DNA of 64,000 bases from DASTDH01 sp035601575 (GTDB taxonomy: Bacteria > Verrucomicrobiota > Verrucomicrobiia > Chthoniobacterales > JAFAMB01). Of the stretch, positions 1 through 8,842 are shown in pieces (the first letter of the stretch is position 1; each line of letters begins with the position of its first letter). Made by a program: the position numbers and the translations under genes. The stretch covers positions 1 to 64,000 of the forward strand of contig DATNNZ010000051.1 in assembly GCA_035601575.1 (NCBI GenBank). The letters run 5' to 3'. The notes beneath the pieces are model-generated. The model worked only from the letters and a program-made list of their open reading frames with translations, did no database searches and was not told the origin of the DNA.

Positions 1-1465
1 AGGGGACTTGGGTGGGAAGTGCTTGAGGGTTTGTCTTTGGTGGCGTCTTACCTCGGGTATGCGGTCAGGTGCTAGCCTTCGACCGTCCAACCTGCTATCC
101 GTGTCCGGCTCTCCCTGTGGCGCGGTTCACATTATGCTTTATGCGAGCATGGTCGAGGCAAGCGAGCGCACCCAATCTACCAACGAGTGTGTGCCCAAGG
201 GCGAAGCCGGGCGCGCGCCGCTTACCAAAGCTGTTTATCTAAAAAAGATTCTTTTCTGGAGTAAAGGAAGAGACTCCTTAAGCGCGGGGTTGAGGGTTAA
301 GGATCAGTCCCAGTTCTTGGGCCGTGGTGCGGCCAGTGCGCATTTTCCAGATGTCGATTAACAGCCGCCGTGCCACCGCCACCGCCGCTTTTTTCTTGAG
401 CACTTTATTACTGCCACTCAGTACTTCACGCCACTGCACCACCGGGGGATAGTTGGGCTGGAAAAGCACCACTCGCCACACCATCTCGATGATCAGAGTC
501 CGGATCCGGGACGAACCCACTTTGGTAATCGAGCCCAAGCGTTGGTGTGTTCCAGTAGAATGCTCCCGGGGAACAAACCCCCCAAAGCAGCCAACTTTGC
601 GCCGATTGGCAAAGCGATGGTAATCACCGATCTCCCGATCCAGTTGCACCATACTCTGGGCCCCGAAGCCTTTGGGTAGAGCTTCTTTGTTACTTTGGGC
701 CAACTCCTTTTTGCGCTGAGCAATTTGCGCGTCCAGTAACCGCAAAGTGGCCTGCCACACTTCCAGCTTGGTTCGAATCCACTCCGGCAAAAGCGGTGCC
801 CATTTACGGTAAGCCTTTGGCCGCCACCAAGCCCCTTTCATCATCCCGTAACCTTGGCTCAAAACCAGCGCTCGCCCTTGGGCCCCAATCGCTTTGCGCA
901 TCGCCACCAACTGATCATGTTGCCGGCTTTCAGCTCGCAACTGTTCTTGCTCAGGCGTCGGTACCCGCACCACCCGCAGCATCTCCGAATCGCCCTGTAC
1001 GTAACTGTACAGCCGGCTGGTCAGCTTGCGGGCGTCCAGCTTGTTGTGCTTGCGTTTTCCTTGCTCCAAGCATTCCGGTGCGCAGACCAGAGCCTTAATC
1101 CCTAGCTCCCGCAAACGCCGATAGAGCACGTAGCCCAACGGTCCAGCTTCATAGACCGCGTAGACTTCTTCGGCTAAGCGCAATTGCTTTTGGGCAAAGA
1201 GCAGCAGCTCTTCCGCACTCAAGCTTTGCACCCCTTGGATCCCGCTGTTGTCAATCTTACGTGCCACCTGATTGCGCGCCAGGTGCGCATCGATGCCAAG
1301 AAATATTTGCTTGGCCTTTACCTGCTTTTGGTCGTTGTTTTTACTTACCGATTCGGTGAGTGCCGATTGGTTATTCATATTGTCCAGGTTGCTGGCTATC
1401 CAGCAGCCTGGCAATACCCCATGGCATCTACCTTTTGGGCGTGTACCGGCCTAGCCGACGTAGGG
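1..1465 (-). mobile_element. IS110-family insertion sequence, ends not resolved
   Basis: The element consists of a transposase gene (278-1378) and at least 277 bp of non-coding DNA downstream of it that runs to the window edge. On the other side the ispG stop codon lies at 1466, so that end must fall between about 1379 and 1465. No long terminal inverted repeats are obvious, as expected for the family. In IS110-type elements a non-coding end encodes the bridge RNA that directs target choice. The long downstream flank fits the IS1111 subgroup, where that RNA lies after the gene, but this placement is inferred. Confidence 0.55.
278..1378 (-). CDS. IS110-family transposase
   Basis: This is a DEDD transposase of about 366 aa that would move the surrounding element. 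The N-terminal RuvC-like domain shows D30 (in GIDAH), E77 (in YEAGPLGY) and D115 (in NKLDA). The C-terminal Transposase_20 domain has the segment HSTG...GSITKVGSSRIR, which includes the region of the family's serine nucleophile. The ATG at 1378 (MNNQS) is preferred over an upstream TTG that would add 12 residues. At the third acidic position, where relatives usually read KTDRxDA, this protein has KHNKLDA, so an asparagine replaces an aspartate. The frame is otherwise intact. It follows ispG on the same strand and may be read through from it. Confidence 0.9.
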   Translation of the reverse strand: MNNQSALTESVSKNNDQKQVKAKQIFLGIDAHLARNQVARKIDNSGIQGVQSLSAEELLLFAQKQLRLAEEVYAVYEAGPLGYVLYRRLRELGIKALVCAPECLEQGKRKHNKLDARKLTSRLYSYVQGDSEMLRVVRVPTPEQEQLRAESRQHDQLVAMRKAIGAQGRALVLSQGYGMMKGAWWRPKAYRKWAPLLPEWIRTKLEVWQATLRLLDAQIAQRKKELAQSNKEALPKGFGAQSMVQLDREIGDYHRFANRRKVGCFGGFVPREHSTGTHQRLGSITKVGSSRIRTLIIEMVWRVVLFQPNYPPVVQWREVLSGSNKVLKKKAAVAVARRLLIDIWKMRTGRTTAQELGLILNPQPRA

Positions 1466-3256
1466 CTATCCGGCCAAGGCTGGTTCTGCTTTCTCTGCAG
1501 CCGGCTCCAGCCAACGTCCGTTTTCCTTGATGAGATCGACCAAGCGATCCACTGCTTCGGCCTCTGGAATGTTGAACTTCACTGGTGTCTTGCCAATGTA
1601 GAGGTTGACCTTGCCGGGGGCACCACCGACATACCCGAAGTCAGCGTCCGCCATTTCGCCAGGGCCGTTTACGATGCATCCCATGATAGCGATCTTGACG
1701 CCCTTGAGGTGCAGGGTGGCTGTTTTGATGCGCGCGGTCGTCGTTTGTAAGTCAAACAAAGTTCGGCCGCACGACGGGCAAGCAACGTAGTCGGTCTTGA
1801 AGATTCGGTTGCCGGCGGCCTGTAAGATGTTGTAGGCCAATCGGAGCGACTGACCTGGTGCTTCCTCGCCCTGCACCAGAATAGCGTCTCCGATCCCATC
1901 ACAAAGTAGAGCTCCAATATTGGTTGCCGAGGTGAGCAATGTACGGATGAAGTCGCGGCGCGCGTCGGTGGATGGAATAAGCGTGTCCTTGAGCAAGATG
2001 GGGTGGCGTGCATCCAGCTTCACGGCTAAAAGCCGGAAGGCGGTGATCACCGGTAGATCAATACCATCAGGCACGGTGACCAACCGCGGTTCAGCGCTTT
2101 GGTTTGTAGCAGCGATGGCAGGATCGTCTCGCGGATCAATCGCAACGAGGTCCGCCGGCCTTTCGGCCACAAACTCCGGTTTAAAATCGCCCATTCGGTC
2201 GACCTTGTGCGCGATCTGATCAAAACTCTTTTGCCGTATTCCGACCCGAATCAGTTCGTCTCCCCCGGCCCGGACGTCGCCCAGGTTAATCTTCTCGGTC
2301 GGCCGGCGATTGTATTGGAATGGGTCGAACGAGAGCTCGATTGGATCGAGGTGCGCCATCTGGGCGGCTGTACGGTTATAGGGTTCTGCCAATGCCTGTG
2401 CGACCGGTATCTCGTGTACGCTGTCTTCGGTCAGAGAGACGCGAACTGTGTCGCCCAATCCATCTGCCAAGAGGGAGCCAATACCAATCGCGCTCTTAAT
2501 CCGACCATCTTCGCCATCGCCTGCTTCGGTGACACCGAGATGCAAGGGATAACACCAATCAGGTCCAGCTCGATAAAGGCGTGAGACGAGCAAGCGATAG
2601 GCAGCGATCATCACCTTCGGGTTGCTGGCTTTCATGGAGAAGATGAAATCGTGAAAATCCAGGTCGCGAGCGATTCGAGCAAACTCCAGCGCGCTCTCGA
2701 CCATTCCAAGAGGGGTGTCCCCGTAACGGTTCATGATCCGATCGCTCAACGAGCCGTGATTGGTACCGATCCGGATGCTGATTCCGCGCTGCTGGCAAAG
2801 CTGCACCAACGGTGTGAATCGCTCTCGAATTCGATCCAACTCTGCCGCATACAGTTCGGCGCTATATTCCTTCACGGCAAACTTCTTCGAATCGGCGTAG
2901 TTCCCGGGATTAATGCGAACCTTCTCAACCCACTGAGCCGCTTCCATGGCTGCCTCGGGCTTGAAGTGGATATCGGCCACGATTGGGACATCGCAGCCGC
3001 GGGCGAGTAAGCCCTCCTTAATCGGTTTCAGATTTTTGGCGTCCTTTGCCGTAGGAGCCGTAATCCGAACGATTTCGCAGCCGACCGCGACTAGATCGAG
3101 TGTCTGCTGGATACAGGCTTCTGTATCCATCGTATCACAGGTCAACATCGATTGGACCCGAATCGGATTTGGACCACCGACTCCGATCTTTCCTACTTTC
3201 ACCTCGCGGGTTTGGCGCCGCTGGTACGACCAGGGGCTGGGACAAAAGCGGCTCAT
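1466..3256 (-). CDS. ispG: 4-hydroxy-3-methylbut-2-enyl-diphosphate synthase, long form
   Basis: IspG (GcpE) converts methylerythritol cyclodiphosphate to HMBPP in the MEP isoprenoid pathway, using a [4Fe-4S] cluster. The N-terminal TIM-barrel domain begins at QTREVKVG and continues through IRVQSMLTCDTMD. The C-terminal cluster domain has C493, C496 and C527 with E534 in the conserved NGPGE. At 596 aa it is the long type with an inserted middle domain, as known from plants, chlamydiae and Bacteroidetes, rather than the roughly 370-aa proteobacterial type. The start codon overlaps the rseP stop (ATGA), so the gene is the last member of the cdsA-dxr-rseP-ispG operon. The IS110 element follows directly. 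Confidence 0.97.
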   Translation of the reverse strand: MSRFCPSPWSYQRRQTREVKVGKIGVGGPNPIRVQSMLTCDTMDTEACIQQTLDLVAVGCEIVRITAPTAKDAKNLKPIKEGLLARGCDVPIVADIHFKPEAAMEAAQWVEKVRINPGNYADSKKFAVKEYSAELYAAELDRIRERFTPLVQLCQQRGISIRIGTNHGSLSDRIMNRYGDTPLGMVESALEFARIARDLDFHDFIFSMKASNPKVMIAAYRLLVSRLYRAGPDWCYPLHLGVTEAGDGEDGRIKSAIGIGSLLADGLGDTVRVSLTEDSVHEIPVAQALAEPYNRTAAQMAHLDPIELSFDPFQYNRRPTEKINLGDVRAGGDELIRVGIRQKSFDQIAHKVDRMGDFKPEFVAERPADLVAIDPRDDPAIAATNQSAEPRLVTVPDGIDLPVITAFRLLAVKLDARHPILLKDTLIPSTDARRDFIRTLLTSATNIGALLCDGIGDAILVQGEEAPGQSLRLAYNILQAAGNRIFKTDYVACPSCGRTLFDLQTTTARIKTATLHLKGVKIAIMGCIVNGPGEMADADFGYVGGAPGKVNLYIGKTPVKFNIPEAEAVDRLVDLIKENGRWLEPAAEKAEPALAG

Positions 3257-4893
3257 GGAGTTTCTGGAGGCGCTGCTTTGGCTGGGCTGCTGAACGTCGG
3301 TTTTTGGTTGTTACTCCAGGGAAGATCCTGAACGTCGTAAAACGAAATGTACAACATGAATCCGATCAGAAGAATGGCGCAGGCGCCTTGCAAAATCTCC
3401 AGCAGTTTCAGGTTTAGCGGGCGGCGGCGAATCGCTTCGAGGATCGCCAAAAGAATGTGACCTCCATCCAGCACCGGAATTGGCAGCAGATTAATCACGG
3501 CCAGGTTAATATTGAAGACGACACTGAACCAAAGCGCCAACTGCCAACCAAATTCACTCTGAAAAAGAATGTAGTAAGTCCGCATGATCATGATCGGACC
3601 GCTCATGTGCTGCAGCTTAATATCGGACTGCGGAGAAAGCAGTGCGCCGACTGTATTGGTAAGGGTTTGGACGCCAGCCGAAATCTGTTCCACCGGTGAG
3701 GTGTGAGTAATTGTCATCTTCCCACCCGCATCCCAGGTGATACCGTAAGACACGGGGGAGGAGTATATGCCCAGCATCGCTTGCTTTTGGCCATCTGGCG
3801 TTTGCGGAAGAATCCGGGCCTTTAATTGCTTATCGCCTTGCTGAACGGTCAAAGTTAATGGTTTGCCGGGGTTTTCTTCCACGTGCTTAACGACTGTTAG
3901 CCAGTCGTAGATCTGCTCGTCATTGAGGGCGATGATACGGTCTCCGGCGCGCACGCCGGCGACTTCGGCCGGGCTATTTTTGATCACGCTACTTATGACT
4001 GGCCGACCTGGGCGGAGCGATATTTGTAATTGCGCGTGATCCCTCAGCACCGTCAATGGAATCATCTGACCAGGATGCTCTTGCTCCCATTCCGTAATCC
4101 GGGATGGATAATAAATCTTCTGTCCGTCGATCGCAATGATTTGGTCGTTGGGCTTCAATCCAGATTCGGCAGCTGTCGATCCAGGTTCAATCTTCGCAAC
4201 GACTGGCGTAACCGCGGCCAGAAAATCGACTTGACGGAGTGATTTGCGCTCCCATCCGGTGGTCTCCGGCTTTTCAAATTCGGAATTCAATTCCAAGACT
4301 TGATCGCCTCTTTGTACTTTGAAACGGATGGTCGCCCCTTCACTTCGCACGACGTACCAGGCAATGCTATCGACCATCCCGGTGAAACGAGTGACGGGAT
4401 GGCCGTCGACCTCCAAAATCTTGTCGCCGGGGAGGAAGCCGGCCTTGGCGGCCGGTCCATCAGGCGTCACATATCCGACGGTCGTGGTCGTTTCAGCCTC
4501 TGGCATTGGACGGCCAACGGCCCAAACCAAAGTAGCGAAAGCTAGTGCCAGAAGAAAGCTGAACAACGGGCCGGCGAATGCCACAATGATCTTGTCGATC
4601 GGTTTGATCGGGGGTAATTCAGTTCGACCCGGCTTCCCTTCGATCGCTTCCATCGGTGCCATTTGGGGCAAAAGAACGAATCCGCCAGCGGGAATCCAAC
4701 CGAGGCTGAATTCGACCCCATTGATGACCTTCTTCCAGATCGGTCGTCCGAACCATACCCCAAATTTGTCGACATAAAGACCGCGCCAACGCGCAGCCAG
4801 AAAGTGGCCCAACTCGTGGACGATAATAAGGAGGTTAAAGATGAGAACGACCTCGAGAATGATGAGGGCGATACGTAAGATGTTGAGGATCAT
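3253..4893 (-). CDS. rseP: RIP metalloprotease (site-2 protease), RseP type
   Basis: This is an inner-membrane zinc protease of family M50 that cleaves transmembrane substrates such as anti-sigma factors or leftover signal peptides. H26, E27 and H30 form the HELGH zinc site in the first membrane helix. The second conserved motif, NLLPIPVLDGGH, lies near residue 470 within the C-terminal membrane helices. Between them is a periplasmic stretch of about 300 residues that holds probably three PDZ domains, more than the two of E. coli RseP, which fits its 546 aa length. It starts 3 bp after dxr and overlaps ispG by 4 bp. The substrate is unknown. Confidence 0.95.
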   Translation of the reverse strand: MILNILRIALIILEVVLIFNLLIIVHELGHFLAARWRGLYVDKFGVWFGRPIWKKVINGVEFSLGWIPAGGFVLLPQMAPMEAIEGKPGRTELPPIKPIDKIIVAFAGPLFSFLLALAFATLVWAVGRPMPEAETTTTVGYVTPDGPAAKAGFLPGDKILEVDGHPVTRFTGMVDSIAWYVVRSEGATIRFKVQRGDQVLELNSEFEKPETTGWERKSLRQVDFLAAVTPVVAKIEPGSTAAESGLKPNDQIIAIDGQKIYYPSRITEWEQEHPGQMIPLTVLRDHAQLQISLRPGRPVISSVIKNSPAEVAGVRAGDRIIALNDEQIYDWLTVVKHVEENPGKPLTLTVQQGDKQLKARILPQTPDGQKQAMLGIYSSPVSYGITWDAGGKMTITHTSPVEQISAGVQTLTNTVGALLSPQSDIKLQHMSGPIMIMRTYYILFQSEFGWQLALWFSVVFNINLAVINLLPIPVLDGGHILLAILEAIRRRPLNLKLLEILQGACAILLIGFMLYISFYDVQDLPWSNNQKPTFSSPAKAAPPETP

Positions 4894-4896
4894 ATA

Positions 4897-6054
4897 CTAA
4901 TGATGTTCGAGCTCTGCTTGGACGTGTGCCCGAGCCTTGGCATCGGCCTCCATTATATCACTGAGACTCGGTCTGGCAAAACTCTCAACCTGTTCCATTG
5001 CGTTCTCTACCAATGACCATATCCGCGGGAACGGAATCCGGCCCTGTAGGAAAGCTTGGACTGCTTCTTCGTTCGCTGCATTCAAAATTGCCGGCAAGAC
5101 TCCCCCATTTTCTCCGGCTCGTCGAGCGAGATTGAGGGCGGGAAACGCATCGTAGCGTGGTTCTTCAAAGTCGAGACGACCAAGTTCTGAAAGGCACAAT
5201 GGCTTAAGCGAATGCGGAACACGATCGGGCCAGGTGACCGCATACTGAATTGGGAAACACATGTCGGAATGGCTCAGTTGCGCCAGAATTGAGCCATCGA
5301 CGAACTCGACCATGGAGTGCACGATGCTTTGCGGATGAACGATCACTTGAACCCGTGACATCGGAACATCGAAGAGCCACCGAGCTTCGATCATCTCTAA
5401 CCCTTTGTTAAAGAGAGTCGCTGAATCGATAGTGATTTTTTGCCCCATGTTCCAGGTCGGATGTTTTAATGCCTCAGCCACGGTGACCCGCGCTAATTTT
5501 TCTGCTGGCCAGGTGCGAAATGGACCGCCGGAAGCGGTCAAAATGAGATTACTGATGTGGTGTCCGGGTTTTCCCTCCAGGCATTGAAAGATTGCATTGT
5601 GCTCGCTGTCGACCGGCAACACTCGAACCCCTTTTTCCCGAGCTCGCTGCATCACAATTTCGCCGGCCATCACCAAAATTTCTTTGCTGGCCACCGCCAA
5701 ATCTTTGCCCGTCTCAATCGCCCCCATAGCTGGGCGAAATCCGGCAGTCCCGATGATCGCTACCAAAACCAAGTCTGCCCCGTCTATTCGGGCCAATGCT
5801 TCGAGGCCATCTTCACCAGTGAAAACCTCTGGCCGATAGTTCAGCCGGTGGCGAAGTTCCGGTAACTGTGCTGGATCGACCAGACAAAGATGAGAGGGTC
5901 GGAGTCGATTCGCCGACTCGGCTAGTGCCGCCGCGCTCTGGCGGGCAGCCATTCCGACAATTTCCATTCGGTCAGGTATGCTGGCGGCGACCTTGATGGC
6001 GCTGGTGCCGATCGAACCAGTTGAGCCGAGCAGGATAACGCGACGTTTTCTCAT
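4897..6054 (-). CDS. dxr: 1-deoxy-D-xylulose 5-phosphate reductoisomerase
   Basis: Dxr (IspC) makes methylerythritol 4-phosphate from DXP with NADPH and is the first committed enzyme of the MEP pathway. The NADPH-binding loop GSTGSIGTSAIKV is at residues 10-22. The metal and substrate motif LPVDSEHNAIFQC lies near residue 150 and is followed by SGGPFR. The length of 385 aa is normal. The start codon overlaps the cdsA stop (ATGA) and rseP follows 3 bp later, so the gene is co-transcribed with both. Two further MEP genes, ispG and ispD, are in this window; ispD lies in a separate unit at 15879. Confidence 0.97.
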   Translation of the reverse strand: MRKRRVILLGSTGSIGTSAIKVAASIPDRMEIVGMAARQSAAALAESANRLRPSHLCLVDPAQLPELRHRLNYRPEVFTGEDGLEALARIDGADLVLVAIIGTAGFRPAMGAIETGKDLAVASKEILVMAGEIVMQRAREKGVRVLPVDSEHNAIFQCLEGKPGHHISNLILTASGGPFRTWPAEKLARVTVAEALKHPTWNMGQKITIDSATLFNKGLEMIEARWLFDVPMSRVQVIVHPQSIVHSMVEFVDGSILAQLSHSDMCFPIQYAVTWPDRVPHSLKPLCLSELGRLDFEEPRYDAFPALNLARRAGENGGVLPAILNAANEEAVQAFLQGRIPFPRIWSLVENAMEQVESFARPSLSDIMEADAKARAHVQAELEHH

Positions 6055-6914
6055 CGGACCAGGAATCTGAGATAGAAATAGAGTAGCGGGCCAGTAAACA
6101 ACAAACTATCGATTAGATCCATAATTCCGCCGATACCAGGGAGTATCGTTCCTGAATCTTTGACGCCGGTACTTCGTTTCACGATCGATTCGCCAAGGTC
6201 TCCCACGACCGCCGCAATCCCGATCAGTAATCCTAGAATCGTCGCATGAAAGTAATTCAGCTGCGCAAGGCGATCCGGAATGATCGCCAAAAGAAAGTAA
6301 CTGGCAATGATCGCAAAAATGAGCGAACCGGCAAATCCCTCCCAGGTTTTCGCGACGCTGATGTGAGGCATCATCTGGTGCCGCCCAATCCGGCTGCCGA
6401 CGAGATATCCTCCCATGTCACTGAATTTTGTCACGACCACCAAATACAAGACATAAAACTGCCCGGTAGTCGCTCCCGCTGAAGTCGGCGGAGTGATGTA
6501 AACAATTTTGGTGAGAAAATTGAAGAGCCAGGCGACATAAAGAATGCCGAAAAGTGTATAAGCCATTGTTTCCAAAGGTGCCTGTTTGGTGGATGGCCGA
6601 AACATTTGGCGAGCGAACACGCCAAAAAGGAAAATCACGAGCACCACCATCTCAAAGTCGTAAGCAGAACCGTATCCATTCAGATGGAAGAATACGAAGC
6701 TGCCAATAAAATAGGCTGCCCCGCAGATCATGCCGAATGCCTTGAAGCAGCGCATCCCGGACTTTTCGATCATTCCGAAGTACTCCCAGAGGCCGGCGAG
6801 GCCGAGCGAAGCAACCAGCAGCAGAAAAAATAGTTCGTTGGCCGAGAAGATAACCAGCAGCGCGATAACCCACATCGCGACCGCGCTTAATAATCTTCGC
6901 AAGAACCGACTCAT
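6051..6914 (-). CDS. cdsA: Phosphatidate cytidylyltransferase
   Basis: CdsA makes CDP-diacylglycerol from phosphatidic acid and CTP at the inner membrane, the branch point of phospholipid synthesis. It is a polytopic protein with about eight membrane segments. The C-terminal signature runs from SDMGGYLVG through KTWEGF and GDLGES to the metal-binding KDSG...GGIMDLIDS. The ATG at 6914 (MSRFLRR) gives 287 aa. An upstream TTG would add residues that only translate the inverted repeat at 6919-6963, so it is rejected. It is the first gene of the operon with dxr, rseP and ispG. The uppS gene that often precedes cdsA is absent here. Confidence 0.93.
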   Translation of the reverse strand: MSRFLRRLLSAVAMWVIALLVIFSANELFFLLLVASLGLAGLWEYFGMIEKSGMRCFKAFGMICGAAYFIGSFVFFHLNGYGSAYDFEMVVLVIFLFGVFARQMFRPSTKQAPLETMAYTLFGILYVAWLFNFLTKIVYITPPTSAGATTGQFYVLYLVVVTKFSDMGGYLVGSRIGRHQMMPHISVAKTWEGFAGSLIFAIIASYFLLAIIPDRLAQLNYFHATILGLLIGIAAVVGDLGESIVKRSTGVKDSGTILPGIGGIMDLIDSLLFTGPLLYFYLRFLVR

Positions 6915-6918
6915 CCGG

Positions 6919-7098
6919 TGGAAATAAAAAGTCAGGTGGGATGAGAAAGCCAACGCTACGCGATGCCCGGTAGCCAATAGCCGATAGCCGAAAGGGGTTT
7001 TACCATGGGTCGTTCATTGGTTGATTGATCATTGGCTATTGGCTATCGGCTATTCGCGTAGCGTTGGCTTTCTCATCCCACCTGACTTTTTATTTCCA
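6919..7098. repeat. Perfect 45-bp inverted repeat with 90-bp spacer
   Basis: The arms at 6919-6963 and 7054-7098 are exact reverse complements. The spacer adds a weaker pair of GGCTATTGGCTATCGGCTAT-like arms (about 6971-6989 and 7034-7053). The right arm contains the last codons and stop of the dynamin-like GTPase gene. The left arm is therefore an inverted copy of that gene's end, ending 5 bp before the cdsA start codon. A transcript crossing it could form a very stable hairpin. Confidence 0.9.
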
Positions 7099-8794
7099 AC
7101 AACGATTTTTCGATTTTCGTCGCACGTTCCTGCAAAGGCAGATGTCGTTGGGTTTCCGCTTGGCAGAAGCTTTCGAGCGGAGCGAACGTTTGGCCCACCT
7201 CCTGGTAGAACGCGGTAATGGCGTGCCGCAACTGCGTTTCGACCGCTCCCGCTAGTTCTTTTCTTTTTTCGTCCATCCGCAGCCGATATTCGCGTAAAAT
7301 GTGGCGACGTCGAAAGACGGCATACACGGTACCGGTAAACGCGGCCAGACCCGCAACCGTCCCGGTAACATCCAGAATTGCGGCATGAGCCAGAGCGGCG
7401 ATAATCGTAAAAATTCCGCCGGCGGCTGCGACTCCGGCCGGGACGCGAAGCCAGCGGGCGGTTTCGCCAAACCACTCCTGGAGTTGTTGCTTGATTTTCG
7501 CATCAGACATTTGCTCGAGCAGTGTGAGCTGAAGCTTCTGTAAAACCACTCCCCGTTGACTGACAAATCCAGGAATGGCCGGCCGTACCTGTTTTCTGCT
7601 GTCAGACTCAAATTGCGCCTGCACCTTGTCTTGCAATTCTTGCCAGATTAGCCGCAGATCCGATTCTAACAGCTCGAGCGCGTGCTCGATCTTTTCTCGT
7701 ACTTTCGCCTGAACGTCACTTTCAATTTTATCCTGAAAATCTTTTTCCCAGCGTCCGCCGGAGAAAATCATCTTAAAGGTCTGCAAAAAGCCAAGCCGTT
7801 CCTCGAGTAATTTCTCGCCACGCTCCCGACAAGCGTCATAGGCCATTTCCATTTCGCGAATGAAGCCACCGACCTGTCGTAAAGTCTGCTCCTTGCGCAC
7901 GCCGAGACTGCCTCGGATCGAAGTGATCCTCTCCTGATCCGCTTTGAGAAGGTCGAGCGCGCTTCGGAGTTTGGCTTGAATGCCCTGCAGGACCACTTGT
8001 CCGGTTTGAGCAATGGATCGCAGTTTGCCTCCGCGTTCGTCGCTATTGGTGACAGTAGTGGAGATCCAGTTTTCTAACGCGCTGAAATTACTGTTTTGCC
8101 AGAGAGGATCCTCTTGGCCTTTTCGGTCCAACTTTGCTTGCAACGCTTGTTTGGCTGAAACGGCGAAAATTGGACGGCTGGAGCCGAGTAACTGGAGGAT
8201 CGTTTGTTCCAAATGCTGAATAATCGTTTGCACTTCTGCCTGGGTTCGGAGATCGGCCTGTTGCAGCACGAACACGATATTCTTCTTCCACCCATGGCCG
8301 AGTATACGAAGAAAGTCCCAAGCAGAGGCGGCCCAGGGATTCACGACCGAGAAGACGAAGATGATCAGATCGGCAAGTGGTACGAAGCTAGTGGTAATAT
8401 CCTGGTGACTGGTAACGATGGTGTTGGTCCCGGGAGTATCGACAACGCTGAAGTTTTTTAAGAATTCGATCGGGAGATAGCGTTCGGTGACGTCTTCGGC
8501 GATTGGAACATCTCGCGCAGAGTCCGCATATTTGAATATGTAGATTTTGTCCGTTGCCGGAAGAACATCGATCTTGCAAAATTCTTGGCCGAATAACGCA
8601 TTGAGGAGCGATGACTTACCGGCCTTTACTTCACCGACCGCCACGAACAAAAGCGGGTCATTGAGACCGGCGCTCAGGCTCTGCAGGTTCTGGATGGTAG
8701 CGTCTGGTTCACCCGTTTGTTGCGATAGTGTAACGAGCGCGCTCAGGGCCTGGCTGAGGTGCGCACGCGTTTCAAGGTATTTTTCTACGACCAT
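7073..8794 (-). CDS. Dynamin-like GTPase
   Basis: This is a large membrane-associated GTPase of the bacterial dynamin-like family, 573 aa. The G1 loop GEVKAGKSS is at residues 54-62 and G3 (DTPG) at 119-122. The expected G4 motif (N/T-K-x-D) appears as QQAD at 178-181. A long helical middle region follows, rich in charged residues and probably coiled coil. A hydrophobic hairpin at roughly 452-495 could act as the membrane paddle, as in other bacterial dynamins, and a basic helical tail ends the protein. It lies downstream of the polysaccharide deacetylase gene and may be co-transcribed with it. A role in membrane remodelling is inferred from the family. Its last codons lie in the inverted repeat. 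Confidence 0.85.
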   Translation of the reverse strand: MVVEKYLETRAHLSQALSALVTLSQQTGEPDATIQNLQSLSAGLNDPLLFVAVGEVKAGKSSLLNALFGQEFCKIDVLPATDKIYIFKYADSARDVPIAEDVTERYLPIEFLKNFSVVDTPGTNTIVTSHQDITTSFVPLADLIIFVFSVVNPWAASAWDFLRILGHGWKKNIVFVLQQADLRTQAEVQTIIQHLEQTILQLLGSSRPIFAVSAKQALQAKLDRKGQEDPLWQNSNFSALENWISTTVTNSDERGGKLRSIAQTGQVVLQGIQAKLRSALDLLKADQERITSIRGSLGVRKEQTLRQVGGFIREMEMAYDACRERGEKLLEERLGFLQTFKMIFSGGRWEKDFQDKIESDVQAKVREKIEHALELLESDLRLIWQELQDKVQAQFESDSRKQVRPAIPGFVSQRGVVLQKLQLTLLEQMSDAKIKQQLQEWFGETARWLRVPAGVAAAGGIFTIIAALAHAAILDVTGTVAGLAAFTGTVYAVFRRRHILREYRLRMDEKRKELAGAVETQLRHAITAFYQEVGQTFAPLESFCQAETQRHLPLQERATKIEKSLLEIKSQVG

Positions 8795-8842
8795 CGTTTC
8801 AGGTTCAAGGCAGCGAAGGTCGTTTCCAAAACAAGAGCTACC

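Noticed and set aside
8..361. Plus-strand open frame of 117 codons at the left edge
   Set aside because: It runs across the 3' flank and end of the transposase gene in the opposite direction; composition is not coding-like and no motif is visible.
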